From assembly GCA_040772005.1 (NCBI GenBank), contig JAXGYZ010000003.1, forward strand, positions 310,001 through 374,000: 64,000 nt of DNA, read 5' to 3'. Numbering within the stretch: position 1 is the first letter of the stretch; every line of letters begins with the position of its first letter. Source of the stretch: MWBF01 sp040772005 (GTDB taxonomy: Bacteria; Chloroflexota; Anaerolineae; CG2-30-64-16). Both the position numbers and the translations under genes were made by a program. Shown here one piece after another: positions 39,324-48,605 of this stretch. The notes under the pieces are model-generated. The model worked only from the letters and a program-made list of their open reading frames with translations. It was not told the origin of the DNA and searched no databases.

Positions 39324-40202
39324 TTAGCTCCCCGTCGGGTCAAGGGCCTTCTGCAGGGCCTCGCCCAGGAGCATCCAGAACAGGATGGTGAACGTCAACG
39401 CGATGGACGGATAGAGGATCAGGTGCGGGTGCGTGCGGAAGTATCTCGACCCCTCACCGATCATCTGGCCCCAGGAGGGATTGGGCGGGGGAATGCCCAG
39501 GCCCAGCAGGCTCAACCCGGCTTCCGAGAAGATCGCGCCCGGCACGCCGAGCGTGACCGAGACGAACACGGGCGACAGCGAGTTGCGCACGAGGTGTTTG
39601 GCGATGATCCAGCTGCTGCCCGCGCCCATGGCTGTGGCCGCGCGGACGTAGTCGGTCGCTTTGAGCGACAGCACCTGCCCGCGCACGAGCCGCGCGATGC
39701 CGATCCAGCCGGTAATCGCCATCGCCAGCACGATGTTGAGCAGGCCGCGGCCCAGGGCAATCATCAGCAGGATGTAGAAGAGCAGCGACGGCAAGGATGA
39801 CATCACGTCGATTACGCGCATCAGCATGTAGTCGACCCAGCCCCCGCGCAGCCCGGCAATCGCGCCGATAGGGATGCCGATGACGACGACCGCAAGCTGG
39901 CTGAGCAGGCCGACGGCCATCGAGATGCGCGCGCCATACAGAATGCGGCTGAGCACGTCGCGGCCCAATTCGTCCGTGCCAAGCCAGTACTTGGCCGACG
40001 GCTGCTGCAGGACCGCCGAGAAGTCGCCCACCAGTGGGTCATAGGGTGCGATCAGTGGGGCCAGCAGCGCCACCAGCAGCGTGAGCCCGATCATCACCAG
40101 GGAGATCATGCCGGCCCGGTTGCGGAGCAGCCGGCGCCAGGCCTTGAGCAGCAAGCTGGGCCGTCGGGCGAGCAGGTTCCCAGAGAGGGTTGTGACGGCC
40201 AT
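39324..40202 (-). CDS. ABC transporter permease, oligopeptide/oligosaccharide (DppC/OppC) type
   Basis: The protein has 292 residues from ATG 40202, one base after the DppB-like stop. About six membrane helices; WLGTDELGRDVLSRILYGAR is the classic DppC N-terminal motif, and TDYVRAATAMGAGSSWIIAK-like followed by GAIFSEAGLSLLGLGIPPP the EAA-loop and C-terminal signature. It forms the channel with the DppB-like protein, energised by the two ATPases upstream. In this family some systems move oligosaccharides instead of peptides, which suits the local sugar genes. Confidence 0.93.
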   Translation of the reverse strand: MAVTTLSGNLLARRPSLLLKAWRRLLRNRAGMISLVMIGLTLLVALLAPLIAPYDPLVGDFSAVLQQPSAKYWLGTDELGRDVLSRILYGARISMAVGLLSQLAVVVIGIPIGAIAGLRGGWVDYMLMRVIDVMSSLPSLLFYILLMIALGRGLLNIVLAMAITGWIGIARLVRGQVLSLKATDYVRAATAMGAGSSWIIAKHLVRNSLSPVFVSVTLGVPGAIFSEAGLSLLGLGIPPPNPSWGQMIGEGSRYFRTHPHLILYPSIALTFTILFWMLLGEALQKALDPTGS

Positions 40203-40203
40203 C

Positions 40204-41142
40204 TCACTTCTCCTTGACGAAGGTGACGCGCGGGTCCACGACGGCGTACAGCAGGTCCGACACGAGGTAAGACACGCCAATCAGGACCGTGAAGAGGAGC
40301 GTCATCCCCATGATCATGGTGTAGTCGCGCGAGGCCAGCGACGCGACGAAGAGTGCGCCGATGCCGGGGACGCGGAAGATGGATTCGACGAAGATGGAGC
40401 CGACGACCAGCCCCGCCACCATCGGACCCACAACCGTGATGACCGGGATGAGGGCGTTCTTGAGGATGTGAATCCAGGTCACCCGCCGCTCGCTCAACCC
40501 CTTCGCGCGGGCGGTGCGCACGTAGTTCGAGCGGAGCACGTCGAGCATGCTGGAACGGACATACCGCTGCAAAATCAGGATCGGGCCGAGCGAGTTCGCC
40601 AGCACGGGCATGATCCACTGTTTCGGCTCGGTCCAGCCGCCGGTCGGCAGCCATCCCAGGTTGACTGAGAAGATGATGATGAGGATATAAGCCAGCACAA
40701 AGTTGGGCATGATGAAGCAGAAGATCGTGACCCCTGTGCCGAACTTGTCGATCCAGCTCCCTTCGTTCATGGCCGCGGCCACACCCAGCCCGCCGCCCAC
40801 GATCAGCGAGAAGAGCAGCGTCAGCATCCCGAGCTGGATCGTGGCGGGCCACTGTCCGGCAATGATCTTGACCACCGGCTTGCCCGGCTGCGAGAATGAG
40901 TTGCCGAAATCCAACCGCAGGGCGTTGCGCACGTAAAGCACGTATTGTTCGGCCACCGGCTTATCCAGCCCGTACAGCCGGTTGAGTTGGTCTTTGAGTT
41001 CCTGGGGCAGTTGTTTCTCGCCCATCCCGATCATGTCGAAGGGCCCCGCGGGCACCGCGTGCATCAGCACAAAGGTTATCAGCGAGACGGCCAACAAGAC
41101 GCCCACCAGGCCGAGCAAACGACCGATAATATACCGGCCCAT
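40204..41142 (-). CDS. ABC transporter permease, oligopeptide/oligosaccharide (DppB/OppB) type
   Basis: The protein has 312 residues, six membrane helices, MGRYIIGRLLGLVGVLLAVS at the N-terminus, RLDFGNSFSQPGKPV and LQRYVRSSMLDVLRSNYVRT with ARAKGLSERRV (the EAA coupling loop) followed by GSIFVESIFRVPGIGALFV. It is the partner of the DppC-like permease, which begins one base later. It is preceded by the ATPase genes on the same strand with 15 bases between. Confidence 0.93.
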   Translation of the reverse strand: MGRYIIGRLLGLVGVLLAVSLITFVLMHAVPAGPFDMIGMGEKQLPQELKDQLNRLYGLDKPVAEQYVLYVRNALRLDFGNSFSQPGKPVVKIIAGQWPATIQLGMLTLLFSLIVGGGLGVAAAMNEGSWIDKFGTGVTIFCFIMPNFVLAYILIIIFSVNLGWLPTGGWTEPKQWIMPVLANSLGPILILQRYVRSSMLDVLRSNYVRTARAKGLSERRVTWIHILKNALIPVITVVGPMVAGLVVGSIFVESIFRVPGIGALFVASLASRDYTMIMGMTLLFTVLIGVSYLVSDLLYAVVDPRVTFVKEK

Positions 41143-41157
41143 GTGTCCTTCCTCCTC

Positions 41158-42123
41158 TCAGGCGAAGTGGCAGGCCACGGTGTGGCCGGGCGCAAGCTCG
41201 CGCAGCAGCGGCGGGTCGGTGCGGCAGATGTCCGCCGCGAGCGGGCAGCGCGGGTGGAACGGGCAGCCGGCCGGCCGGTCGATCGGGCTGGGGATGTCGC
41301 CGGACAGGCGGGCGCGTTCCTTGCGCGTGGTCGGGTCCTTTTCCGGCACGGCAGCGAGCAGCGCGACGGTATACGGGTGTTTCGGCGCATTGAGCACGGT
41401 CTTGCTCGGGCCAATCTCGACCATCTTGCCCAGGTACATGACGCCGATGCGGTGGCTCATAAACGCCGTCACTGCGATGTTGTGTGAGATGAAGATGTAA
41501 GCCAGCCCGAATTCGTCCTGCAGGTCGCGCAGCAGGTTGAGGATTTGCGCCTGGACGGAAACATCCAGCGACGACACCGGCTCGTCACAGATGAGCAGTT
41601 TAGGCCGCATGGTCAGCGCGCGCGCGATGCCGATCCGCTGCTGCTGGCCGCCGGAAAACTCGTTTGGGAAGCGGTGCATGAAGGTCGCGTTGACGCCGCA
41701 CTTGACGAGCAGTTCGGCGGCCGTCGCGACGCGTTCGGTGGGGGTCCCAATGCCCTGGATATCCATCGGCTCGCGCACGATTTCCTCGACGGTCATGCGC
41801 GGGTCTACAGACGCATACGGGTCCTGGAAGATCATCTGCATCCGCCGGCGGGCCGCGCGCAGCTCGTCCGGCTTGAGCTCGGTCAGGTCGCGACCCTCGA
41901 AGTAGACCTTGCCGCCGGTGGGCTCGTACAACTGCATGATCGTCAGGCCCAGCGTCGACTTGCCGCAGCCCGATTCACCCACCAGGCCGAAGGTCTCGCG
42001 CGGCTGGAGGGTCAGGTTGGCGCCGTCCACGGCGACCAGGCGGTCCACCTTCTGGCCAAAGAATCCCTTATGGACGGGGAAGCTCTTGACCAGGTCAACA
42101 ACTCTCAAAAGCGGTTCGGGCAT
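41158..42123 (-). CDS. ABC transporter ATPase (DppF/OppF type)
   Basis: The protein has 321 residues. Walker A GESGCGKSTLGLTIMQLY, signature FSGGQQQRIGIARALTM and Walker B LLICDEPVSSLDVSVQAQ are complete. The C-terminal oligopeptide/dipeptide domain has HPYTVALLAAVPEKD and the cysteine-containing GCPFHPRCPLAADICRTDPP typical of this subfamily (an iron-sulfur-like four-Cys site in some members). It energises transport with the DppD-like ATPase. GAGAGG precedes the ATG. Confidence 0.95.
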   Translation of the reverse strand: MPEPLLRVVDLVKSFPVHKGFFGQKVDRLVAVDGANLTLQPRETFGLVGESGCGKSTLGLTIMQLYEPTGGKVYFEGRDLTELKPDELRAARRRMQMIFQDPYASVDPRMTVEEIVREPMDIQGIGTPTERVATAAELLVKCGVNATFMHRFPNEFSGGQQQRIGIARALTMRPKLLICDEPVSSLDVSVQAQILNLLRDLQDEFGLAYIFISHNIAVTAFMSHRIGVMYLGKMVEIGPSKTVLNAPKHPYTVALLAAVPEKDPTTRKERARLSGDIPSPIDRPAGCPFHPRCPLAADICRTDPPLLRELAPGHTVACHFA

Positions 42124-42154
42124 GGAACCTCTCTAGGATGTTGTTTTGAAAAGC

Positions 42155-42240
42155 TGTGGAGTGGAGCGTCCTCAGACGCGGAACGGGCCTCCGTGAAAGC
42201 GTCCCGTTCGTCCGCATTTGAGAATGCGGACTCCTCTCTT
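42155..42240. repeat. Hairpin repeat between the two transporter ATPase genes
   Basis: GAGCGTCCTCAGACGCGGAA and TCCGCATTTGAGAATGCGGA (hairpin TCCGCATT-TGAG-AATGCGGA at about 42210-42230) are variants of the GCTTGCATCCTCAGATGCAAGC module found in copies A and B. Confidence 0.6.
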
Positions 42241-42251
42241 GGAAATAGATT

Positions 42252-43232
42252 CTACAGATGCAGCCAGCAGGCCGCACGGTGGCCCGGCTCGACTTCGGCC
42301 AGGGGCGGCATCTCGTCGCATTTCTCGAACCGATACTGGCAGCGCGGCGCAAACGGGCAGGCCGTGACAGGCTGCGTCAGGTCCGGCGGCGAGCCGGTGA
42401 TGGTGTTCAGCCGTTCCGGCTGGTACTGCAGGCTCGGCACGGAGGCCAGAAGTGCCTGCGTATACGGGTGCAACGGCCGGCGGTAGATGTCGAACACGCT
42501 GGCGCTCTCCACGACCAGGCCCGCATAGATGACTGCCACTTTGTCCGCGGTCTCCGCTACCACTCCCAGGTCATGCGTGATAATAATGACGGACGTGCCG
42601 GTCTCGCGGCGCAGGTCGTTGAGCAGGTCCAGGATTTGCGCCTGGATGGTCACGTCGAGCGCGGTTGTCGGCTCGTCGGCAATCAACAGGCTCGGCTCGC
42701 ACGCCACAGCCATGGCAATCATCACGCGCTGGCGCATCCCGCCGGAGAACTGGTGCGGGTAGTCACGCAGCCGTTGCTTTGCCTCCGGGATGCCCACGCG
42801 CTCGAGCAGTTGTGCGGCCGCCTCCTGCGCCTGTGTCTCAGACATGCCGCGGTGGATCTTCAGCGGCTCGACGAGCTGGAACCCGATGGTCAGGACCGGG
42901 TTGAGCGAGGTCATTGGGTCCTGAAAGACCATCGAGATTTCGTCGCCCCGGATCTTCTGCAGCTCCGACTCGTGCAGCTTGGTCAGGTCACGCGGCTTGC
43001 CCGAAGCGTCGTAGAGCAGCACCTCGCCGCCGACGATGTGGCCGTGTGGCTTGGCGACCAGCCCGGGGATCGAGAGCGCGGTGACGCTCTTGCCGCAGCC
43101 GGACTCGCCGACCAGCCCCAGCACCTCCCCCCGCGCCACGTCGAACGAGACGCCGTTGACCGCGTAGATCGTGCTGGTGGGCAACCGGAATTCGACCCTC
43201 AGATTGCGGACTTCCAGGAGTTTGTCGGGCAC
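42252..43232 (-). CDS. ABC transporter ATPase (DppD/OppD type)
   Basis: The protein has 326 residues. Walker A GESGCGKSVTALSIPGLV, signature FSGGMRQRVMIAMAVAC and Walker B LLIADEPTTALDVTIQAQ are intact. The C-terminal domain carries HPYTQALLASVPSLQ and CPFAPRCQYRFEKC. With the DppF-like protein it powers import of the ligand delivered by the binding protein encoded upstream. A hairpin repeat separates it from dppF. Confidence 0.95.
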   Translation of the reverse strand: MPDKLLEVRNLRVEFRLPTSTIYAVNGVSFDVARGEVLGLVGESGCGKSVTALSIPGLVAKPHGHIVGGEVLLYDASGKPRDLTKLHESELQKIRGDEISMVFQDPMTSLNPVLTIGFQLVEPLKIHRGMSETQAQEAAAQLLERVGIPEAKQRLRDYPHQFSGGMRQRVMIAMAVACEPSLLIADEPTTALDVTIQAQILDLLNDLRRETGTSVIIITHDLGVVAETADKVAVIYAGLVVESASVFDIYRRPLHPYTQALLASVPSLQYQPERLNTITGSPPDLTQPVTACPFAPRCQYRFEKCDEMPPLAEVEPGHRAACWLHL

Positions 43233-43237
43233 GAAGA

Positions 43238-43360
43238 CCTCACCCCCCGACCTCCTCTCCTGAACGTAGTTCAGGAGAGGGGGAGAAGCCTCACCCCCTC
43301 CTACTCCCCCTCTGCTGAGCGCCGTACTTTGCGCTCAGGAGAGGGGGCCGGGGGGTGAGG
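43238..43360. repeat. Two palindromes of the CCCCCTCTCC/GGAGAGGGGG family
   Basis: CCTCTCCTGAAC-GTA-GTTCAGGAGAGG (about 43254-43281) is followed by CCCCCTCTGCTGAGCGC paired with GCGCTCAGGAGAGGGGG (about 43306-43347). The outer words CTCACCCC and GGGGTGAGG match the element at 10608-10706. It lies between the binding-protein stop and the DppD-like start. Confidence 0.85.
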
Positions 43361-43366
43361 TAAACT

Positions 43367-45214
43367 TTACGCCGGCACGGGCCGGTATTCCTCCACGTCG
43401 TTGCGGATGTACATCTGGTAGCGCGCGATGTCCAGCCAGCGGAAGATGACGTTGCCGGTCTTATCCGGGTGCATGCCGGTCAGGAACGGCCACCAGATCT
43501 GGTAGATGACCTCGTGCTCGATGAAGATGCCGCCGACGTCCTCGACCAGGATGCGTTCGGCCTGCTGGTACAGGTCGATGCGCTTGGCCTCGTCCGCGGT
43601 GCGGCCCGCCTCGGTGACGAGCTCATCGAACTTCGGGTTGATCCAGGAGTGCCGCGGCGACCCCTTCTCGTTGACGCTCTTCCAGAGCGAGGTGAGCATG
43701 TTCGCCGGGTCCAGGTAGTCATACTCGTACTGGCCGCGGAAGATCTGCATGCTGTGCTCGGCGCGACGCTGGCCCCAGACACCGCCTTCGAGCACTTCCA
43801 GGTTCACCTTGATGCCCAGGATCTGCTGCCATTGCTGCTGAATGAACTCGGCTTCCAGCTCGCGGCCATTAGAGAACATATTCAGCTCAAGCTGCGCGCC
43901 AGAGGCGTCCTTGCCCTCCGGATACCCGGCCTCGGCCAGCAGGCTCTTTGCCAGCTCGGGATCGAACCGCTGCACTTCCTTCAGCTCGGGGTTGTAGGCC
44001 GGGAAGTCGGGCGGCAGCATCGAGTAGCCCGGGATCATCGTGCCCTGCATAACGTTCTGGGTCAGGGTCTCGCGGTCGATGGCGTGTGAGAGCGCCTGGC
44101 GGAGCTTCAGGTTGTCCAGCGGCGGGTTGAGCGTGTCGAGCTGCAAGTAGCGAGCCTGGAAGTTGTTGGTGAAGTGAAGCAGGGGCGCCAGCTGCGGGTC
44201 GGAGCGCGCCTGCATGACCTGCGTCGGGTTCATCAGGTGGACGATGTCGATCTCGCGTGCGAGGAACTGCGGAAAATTATCGACGGTCTGGCCGGCCGCA
44301 ACCAGCGGATTAATGACCCTGCGAATGCCGCCGGGGTGCGGGCCGTTGTACATCTCGTTCGGCTCGAACGCGATCATCTCGTTGGGCCGCCACTCGACCG
44401 GCTTCCACGGGCCGCAGGAGACGTAGCTTTCGATGGTGTCGGCCCAGTGCGCGGGGTCCTTCTCCGCCAGGTGCTTCGGCACCGGCACCGCAGCCTGGTA
44501 GGAGAGCAAGCTCAACAGGTGCGGCGCAGGGCCATCTTTGCCGTACACGCGGAAGGTGAAGTCGTCGATCTTCTCGCACCCGATGCCCTCCGGCCCGGCC
44601 TTGCCCTGGTTGTAATCCTGGAACCCCTTGATGTCGTAGTAGTACCAGGCCCACGGGTTCGCCAGCTCGGGATTGGCGAGATGCTGATAGGTGTAGACGA
44701 AGTCGTCTGCGGTGATGGGCACGCCGTCGCTCCACTTGGCGCCGTCACGGATGTGGAACTCGACATAGGTTGCGTCGTCGGCCACCTTCCAGGAATCGGC
44801 CAGGGCCGGCACGATTTCCTGGTTTTCGTTGCGGCGGACGAGCGGCTCGGTGCACCAGTTGAGGCAGGCGCCGCCGTTGTAGATGTCGCGCGCCGCATCC
44901 AGATGGACTGGGTTCGCGGCGGTCTCGTGCAGGTGCACGGACTTCTCCCAGGGTGCGGCGTCCAGCGGAAGTACACGGCCCCAGGGGGTCGTGATGCCGG
45001 GCTCGGGGGTGGCGGTTACGACCTTCTCGACCTCGACCGCTTTCTCGACGACCTGGGTCACTTGCTTCTCGACCTCGACCTGCTTTTCGACGACGACCGT
45101 CTCTTTGACGACCTGGGGTGCGGCTGGCGCAGCGCAGGCTGCGGCTGTGGCGCCGACGGCGGCCGCGCCGCCCAACTTGACAAAATCACGACGCGAAAGC
45201 TTCTTGAGATTCAT
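43367..45214 (-). CDS. Twin-arginine lipoprotein solute-binding protein (SBP family 5)
   Basis: The protein has 615 residues from ATG 45214 (AGGAGG upstream). The N-terminus has a Tat motif LSRRDFVKLGG followed by a hydrophobic stretch and the lipobox-like ATAAAC, then a coiled-coil-like VVEKQVEVEKQVTQVVEKAV linker. The remainder is an SBP_bac_5 (DppA/OppA) domain: LADSWKVADDATYVEFHIRD, KWSDGVPITADDFVYTYQHL, LRQALSHAIDRETLTQ. It captures the ligand outside the membrane for the permease encoded downstream; the tail of the domain fits peptide or oligosaccharide ligands. It is the first transporter gene of the operon. Confidence 0.93.
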   Translation of the reverse strand: MNLKKLSRRDFVKLGGAAAVGATAAACAAPAAPQVVKETVVVEKQVEVEKQVTQVVEKAVEVEKVVTATPEPGITTPWGRVLPLDAAPWEKSVHLHETAANPVHLDAARDIYNGGACLNWCTEPLVRRNENQEIVPALADSWKVADDATYVEFHIRDGAKWSDGVPITADDFVYTYQHLANPELANPWAWYYYDIKGFQDYNQGKAGPEGIGCEKIDDFTFRVYGKDGPAPHLLSLLSYQAAVPVPKHLAEKDPAHWADTIESYVSCGPWKPVEWRPNEMIAFEPNEMYNGPHPGGIRRVINPLVAAGQTVDNFPQFLAREIDIVHLMNPTQVMQARSDPQLAPLLHFTNNFQARYLQLDTLNPPLDNLKLRQALSHAIDRETLTQNVMQGTMIPGYSMLPPDFPAYNPELKEVQRFDPELAKSLLAEAGYPEGKDASGAQLELNMFSNGRELEAEFIQQQWQQILGIKVNLEVLEGGVWGQRRAEHSMQIFRGQYEYDYLDPANMLTSLWKSVNEKGSPRHSWINPKFDELVTEAGRTADEAKRIDLYQQAERILVEDVGGIFIEHEVIYQIWWPFLTGMHPDKTGNVIFRWLDIARYQMYIRNDVEEYRPVPA

Positions 45215-45290
45215 GCTGTTTTCCTCCTTGAAAGACGCGTTCATCGAACCTGCATGGAATGGTCAACGAGTCCGGACCAGGTTCACCTCC

Positions 45291-46316
45291 TTACAACAGC
45301 GTCGCTTCTTCCAGAAATGCACGGATGTTGCGCAGTGGTGTCTCCGGCATAATGCCGTTGCCCGCGGCCAGCAGCAGCCCCCCTTCGGGTCGCCGGAAGA
45401 TGCGGGCCACCTCGCGGACGCCCGCGCGCACCTCCGCCTCGGTGCCCTCCGGCAGCAGGTGCTGGACATCCACGCCCACCAGGAAGCTGATCTTGCCGCC
45501 GAAGCGTTCGGCCACGGCGGCATAGTCCATCGTGTGCGCCTGGATGGGGTGCAGCACGTCCAGCCCGATCTCCACGAAATCCCCGATGATGGCGGTCAGG
45601 TTGCCGCACGCGTGCAGCCAGAAATGCATCCCGAGGCCGTGTATCTCGCGGATGAACTCGGCGTAGAACGGCTTGAGAATCCGGCGGAAAACGGCGGGGC
45701 TCATCATGAGGGCGCGCTGCGAGCCGAGGTCGTCGGACGTGAAGATGCCGTCCACGCCCGCGGCCTTGAACTCGCGGACGGCCTTGACGTGATGATCCAG
45801 GAGCGCCTGCGTCAGCCGCTTGAGCTCGACCGGATGTTCGAGAAAGTCCAACAGGACATTCTCCATGCCGCGGATGGCCCACAGCCGCTCGTAGAAGCAG
45901 TACCACCAGTGGCCGAGCACATACTGGTCGGGATGGGCTGCCACGAACGCCCGCGCCTGGTCGAACAGGCCGGTCTGTCGTTCCAGCACAGGGAACTCGG
46001 CCAGGTAGGCGTCAAGGTCGCGCCAGTCAGGCAGGAGGATGCGAGCGTCCAGCCCGCCGGCGCTGGGACTGGGGCTGCCGGAGAAGGCCCAGCGGTAATC
46101 GGGATCCGGCGTGGGCGACTCGTACATCCCCGGCGTCACGTAGCTGACTGCGGGCACATCATCGGGGATGTCGGCGCCGAGCGCGTCGAGCTGCGTGCCG
46201 TACTTGGCATAGGTGCCCTCGCCCCACCACTTGTGGAAGGTGAGCGGCACACAGTCCGCGCCGCGGCGCTCCACGACGGCTCGCACGATCTCTTTCGGAT
46301 ATGGCTCTCGCAGCAC
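45291..46316 (-). CDS. Uroporphyrinogen decarboxylase (URO-D) family protein, second copy
   Basis: The protein has 341 residues and starts with GTG (AAGGGG eight bases upstream). URO-D-like features are FHKWWGEGTY, IFTSDDLGSQRALMMSPAVF, HFWLHACGNLTAIIGDFVEI and GGKISFLVGVDVQHLLPEGT near the C-terminus. It differs from the URO-D protein at 33503, and is the first gene after the promoter at 46452-46481, ahead of the transporter. The link between URO-D proteins and sugar operons is seen in several Chloroflexota-like genomes; no biochemical function is assigned. Confidence 0.85.
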   Translation of the reverse strand: MLREPYPKEIVRAVVERRGADCVPLTFHKWWGEGTYAKYGTQLDALGADIPDDVPAVSYVTPGMYESPTPDPDYRWAFSGSPSPSAGGLDARILLPDWRDLDAYLAEFPVLERQTGLFDQARAFVAAHPDQYVLGHWWYCFYERLWAIRGMENVLLDFLEHPVELKRLTQALLDHHVKAVREFKAAGVDGIFTSDDLGSQRALMMSPAVFRRILKPFYAEFIREIHGLGMHFWLHACGNLTAIIGDFVEIGLDVLHPIQAHTMDYAAVAERFGGKISFLVGVDVQHLLPEGTEAEVRAGVREVARIFRRPEGGLLLAAGNGIMPETPLRNIRAFLEEATLL

Positions 46317-46451
46317 TGCTTCTACCCCTTAACTGCATCCGCGGTGCAACCTGGATAGCAGGGGTTGCCCTGGAGGCAAGATGTGAACGACGACGCCAGA
46401 GCCGTGCCTGGACGACTCAACCGTAGCAGTGGTGGCAGGATAACCGTTACG

Positions 46452-46481
46452 ATTTTAGCACAAGGAATCCGCGAGTGTCAA
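46452..46481 (-). promoter_or_regulatory. Promoter of the URO-D/transporter operon
   Basis: On the minus strand, TTGACA (46476-46481), 18 bases, TAAAAT (46452-46457). It gives a leader of about 130 bases before the GTG at 46316. The leader includes an Arg/Cys-rich region without an evident structure. Confidence 0.6.
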
Positions 46482-46525
46482 CTGCTTCAAACTATGGTTA
46501 TTACGGATTTCACAATATGCCTTGC

Positions 46526-47665
46526 TTAGCGCGCGACGCGCTTGCCGCCGCCCGCGATGTCGGCGCGCAGGAGGTCCTGCACCTCGGCCTTCGTGACGAC
46601 CGGCAGGTCGAACATCAGCGTCTGTTTGAGCCGGGTCGCCGCATCACCGACCAGGACGCCCTTCTCCAGTCCCTCCGCGCCGAAGCCGGCAGTCAGTAAA
46701 CCGTAGTAGAAGCCGCCATTCCAGGTGTCGCCGCCGCCCAGCCGGTCGAGCAGCACGATATCATGCACTGCGGCCGACCGCACGAAGTGGCCTGCGGCGT
46801 CCAATGCGGCTGACTCCCACCGGTTGACCTCGAAGCTGTCGGGGTAGCGCAGCGTCAGCGCCACGATCTCTGCTGCGAACAGGTCGCGCACCTGCTCTGC
46901 GAACGCTTGCAGGTCGGCATCGCTCACCGGACCCAGGTCACCCTTGTCGATTTGCTCCGCGCTGTACGGCCCACAGCCCAGCCCGTAGAGTACGGCCATG
47001 TCCTCGATGGTCGTCACGACGATGCTCACGTGCTCCTTGATGAGCGGGGTGAGCACCGCGCGGCACTGCTCCGCGGACCACAGGGTCGCGCGGTAGTTCA
47101 GGTCCAGCCCGACGCGACAGCCGTCGGGCATAGCGGCTACGGCCTCCTCGAACGTCTCCAGCAGGTAGTTGCGCTCGTACTTGCTGTGCGCGGCCAGGCC
47201 GAAGGTGATGCCCGAGGTGTGAAGCAGTTGGCAGCCGGCGAGTGCGCTCGACCAATCGACCATGCCGGGGGCCAGTCGGCTGGCCGCGGAGTACATGCGC
47301 TGGTACCAGCCGACGCTCTTGCGCGGGGTGCGCCCGATCTCATAGAGGAAGCGGCCCACCGGCTCGCCTTTCGGCGCCCAGGCGAAGTGGTCGGTGTTGA
47401 CGCCCTGGCCCCGCGCGGTGTCGCGGATGAGCCAGCCGTAGGGGTTGTCGGGCACGCGCGTGATGTACGCGCTGGGGATGCCGAAGCGCGCAAGGACCAT
47501 TGCCAGCGTGTACTCGCTGCCTGCGAGCGAGAGGTGCACCTGCCGGGCCATTTCGAGGCGTTGCAGGTCCGCCGGCGTGTCGCGCACCATCGTCTCCCCG
47601 AACGTGACGAACGCAGCTCCCCGCCCGGCAAAGGCGGACAGGTCATCTTTCAGGATGTTGAGCAT
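46526..47665 (-). CDS. kdgK: PfkB-family sugar kinase, probably 2-keto-3-deoxygluconate kinase
   Basis: The protein has 379 residues. VTFGETMVRDTPADLQRL near the N-terminus and LAGSEYTLAMVLARFGIPSA, with the active-site segment LLDRLGGGDTWNGGFYYGLL (Asp as catalytic base), resemble KdgK-type ribokinases; the GAGD motif is written GGGD. It is next to a KDPG aldolase gene. It would phosphorylate 2-keto-3-deoxygluconate to KDPG with ATP. The substrate assignment rests mostly on the neighbour. Confidence 0.82.
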   Translation of the reverse strand: MLNILKDDLSAFAGRGAAFVTFGETMVRDTPADLQRLEMARQVHLSLAGSEYTLAMVLARFGIPSAYITRVPDNPYGWLIRDTARGQGVNTDHFAWAPKGEPVGRFLYEIGRTPRKSVGWYQRMYSAASRLAPGMVDWSSALAGCQLLHTSGITFGLAAHSKYERNYLLETFEEAVAAMPDGCRVGLDLNYRATLWSAEQCRAVLTPLIKEHVSIVVTTIEDMAVLYGLGCGPYSAEQIDKGDLGPVSDADLQAFAEQVRDLFAAEIVALTLRYPDSFEVNRWESAALDAAGHFVRSAAVHDIVLLDRLGGGDTWNGGFYYGLLTAGFGAEGLEKGVLVGDAATRLKQTLMFDLPVVTKAEVQDLLRADIAGGGKRVAR

Positions 47666-47682
47666 GGAGCCTCCGGGGGGAA

Positions 47683-47763
47683 ATACGAATTATGAATGAG
47701 GAATTACGAGTTGCGCCGGTCGAGCAGGAGCATTTCCTAATTCGTAATTCTCCATTCATAATT
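47683..47763. repeat. Inverted repeat of GAATTATGAATG words
   Basis: AATTATGAATGAGGAATTAC is mirrored by GTAATTCTCCATTCATAATT, with a GC-rich centre. It fills the spacer between kdgK and eda. Confidence 0.82.
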
Positions 47764-47764
47764 T

Positions 47765-48430
47765 CTACTTCGCGCGTCCGCGGGCGACCTCGGCCATGAA
47801 GCGCCGCGCGCGTTCGGTCAGGCCGGGCCAATCTGCGGCGTCGAGAGTCTTCTGGTTGATGAGCTCGCCGCCGACGCCGACCGCGGCTGCACCGGCACGG
47901 ATGAAATCTGCCGTGTTGCCCAGGTCCACGCCGCCGACAGGGACGAGGCCCACCTGGGGGAGCGGCGCGCGCACGGCCTTGATGTAGCCCGGGCCGCCGG
48001 CGCTGGCCGGGAAGACCTTGACCAGGTCCGCGCCGGCCTCCCAGGCCGACAGGATTTCCGTAGGCGTGAAGGCCCCTGGCAGCACGGGAATGCCATACCG
48101 CTTGCACAGCGCGATGGTGGCGAGGTTGAGGGTGGGACAGACGATGAACTGCGCGCCCGCGAGGATGGCGGCGCGGGCGCTTTCCGGGTCGAGCACGGTG
48201 CCCGCGCCGAAGAGCATACCGGAGCCGGACGTACCGGCTGTGCCAAACGTCGCGACGGCCTGCCGGATGACGTCGAGCGCGCCGGGCGTGGTGAACGTGA
48301 TCTCGATGGCCTGCACGCCGCCCGCATGGACGGCTTCCGCGGCCGCAAGCAACTGGTCGGATGCCTGGGCGCGCATGATGGCAATCACGCCGGTCCGGCG
48401 GATGAGGGCCAACGCATCATCGCGTAACAT
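47765..48430 (-). CDS. eda: 2-keto-3-deoxy-6-phosphogluconate aldolase
   Basis: The protein has 221 residues from ATG 48430 (GGAG upstream). GVIAIMRAQASDQLLAAAEA, GVQAIEITFTTPGA with the catalytic Glu, GAGTVLDPESARAAILAGAQ, FIVCPTLN, LPGAFTPTEILSAWEAGADL and VKVFPAS, whose Lys forms the Schiff base, are all KDPG/KHG aldolase marks. It splits KDPG to pyruvate and glyceraldehyde-3-phosphate. It is transcribed before kdgK from the promoter at 48479-48508, so the two genes form a Entner-Doudoroff-type uronate tail pathway. Confidence 0.94.
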   Translation of the reverse strand: MLRDDALALIRRTGVIAIMRAQASDQLLAAAEAVHAGGVQAIEITFTTPGALDVIRQAVATFGTAGTSGSGMLFGAGTVLDPESARAAILAGAQFIVCPTLNLATIALCKRYGIPVLPGAFTPTEILSAWEAGADLVKVFPASAGGPGYIKAVRAPLPQVGLVPVGGVDLGNTADFIRAGAAAVGVGGELINQKTLDAADWPGLTERARRFMAEVARGRAK

Positions 48431-48478
48431 AGCGGGTCTCCATTCATCGTGGGTCAAGGGGCAACGCTGATGGACACG

Positions 48479-48508
48479 ATTCTAGCACTGAGTCAGGAGG
48501 GTGGTCAA
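48479..48508 (-). promoter_or_regulatory. Promoter of the eda-kdgK operon
   Basis: On the minus strand TTGACC (48503-48508), 18 bases, TAGAAT (48479-48484), about 50 bases upstream of eda. Confidence 0.6.
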
Positions 48509-48540
48509 ACCGCCAGGAATTCGTAACTGTTCATTGTTAC

Positions 48541-48587
48541 AAACCCGGTTTCTCGGCGAAGCCGCGCTTCGCACAGAAACCGGGTTT
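48541..48587. repeat. AAACCCGGTTTCT hairpin repeat
   Basis: AAACCCGGTTTCT (48541-48553) pairs with AGAAACCGGGTTT (48575-48587) around a GC-rich loop. A variant is at 56393-56439. It separates the divergent promoters of eda and the GH28 gene. Confidence 0.88.
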
Positions 48588-48605
48588 GTGGGCGTCATGA
48601 ACCGT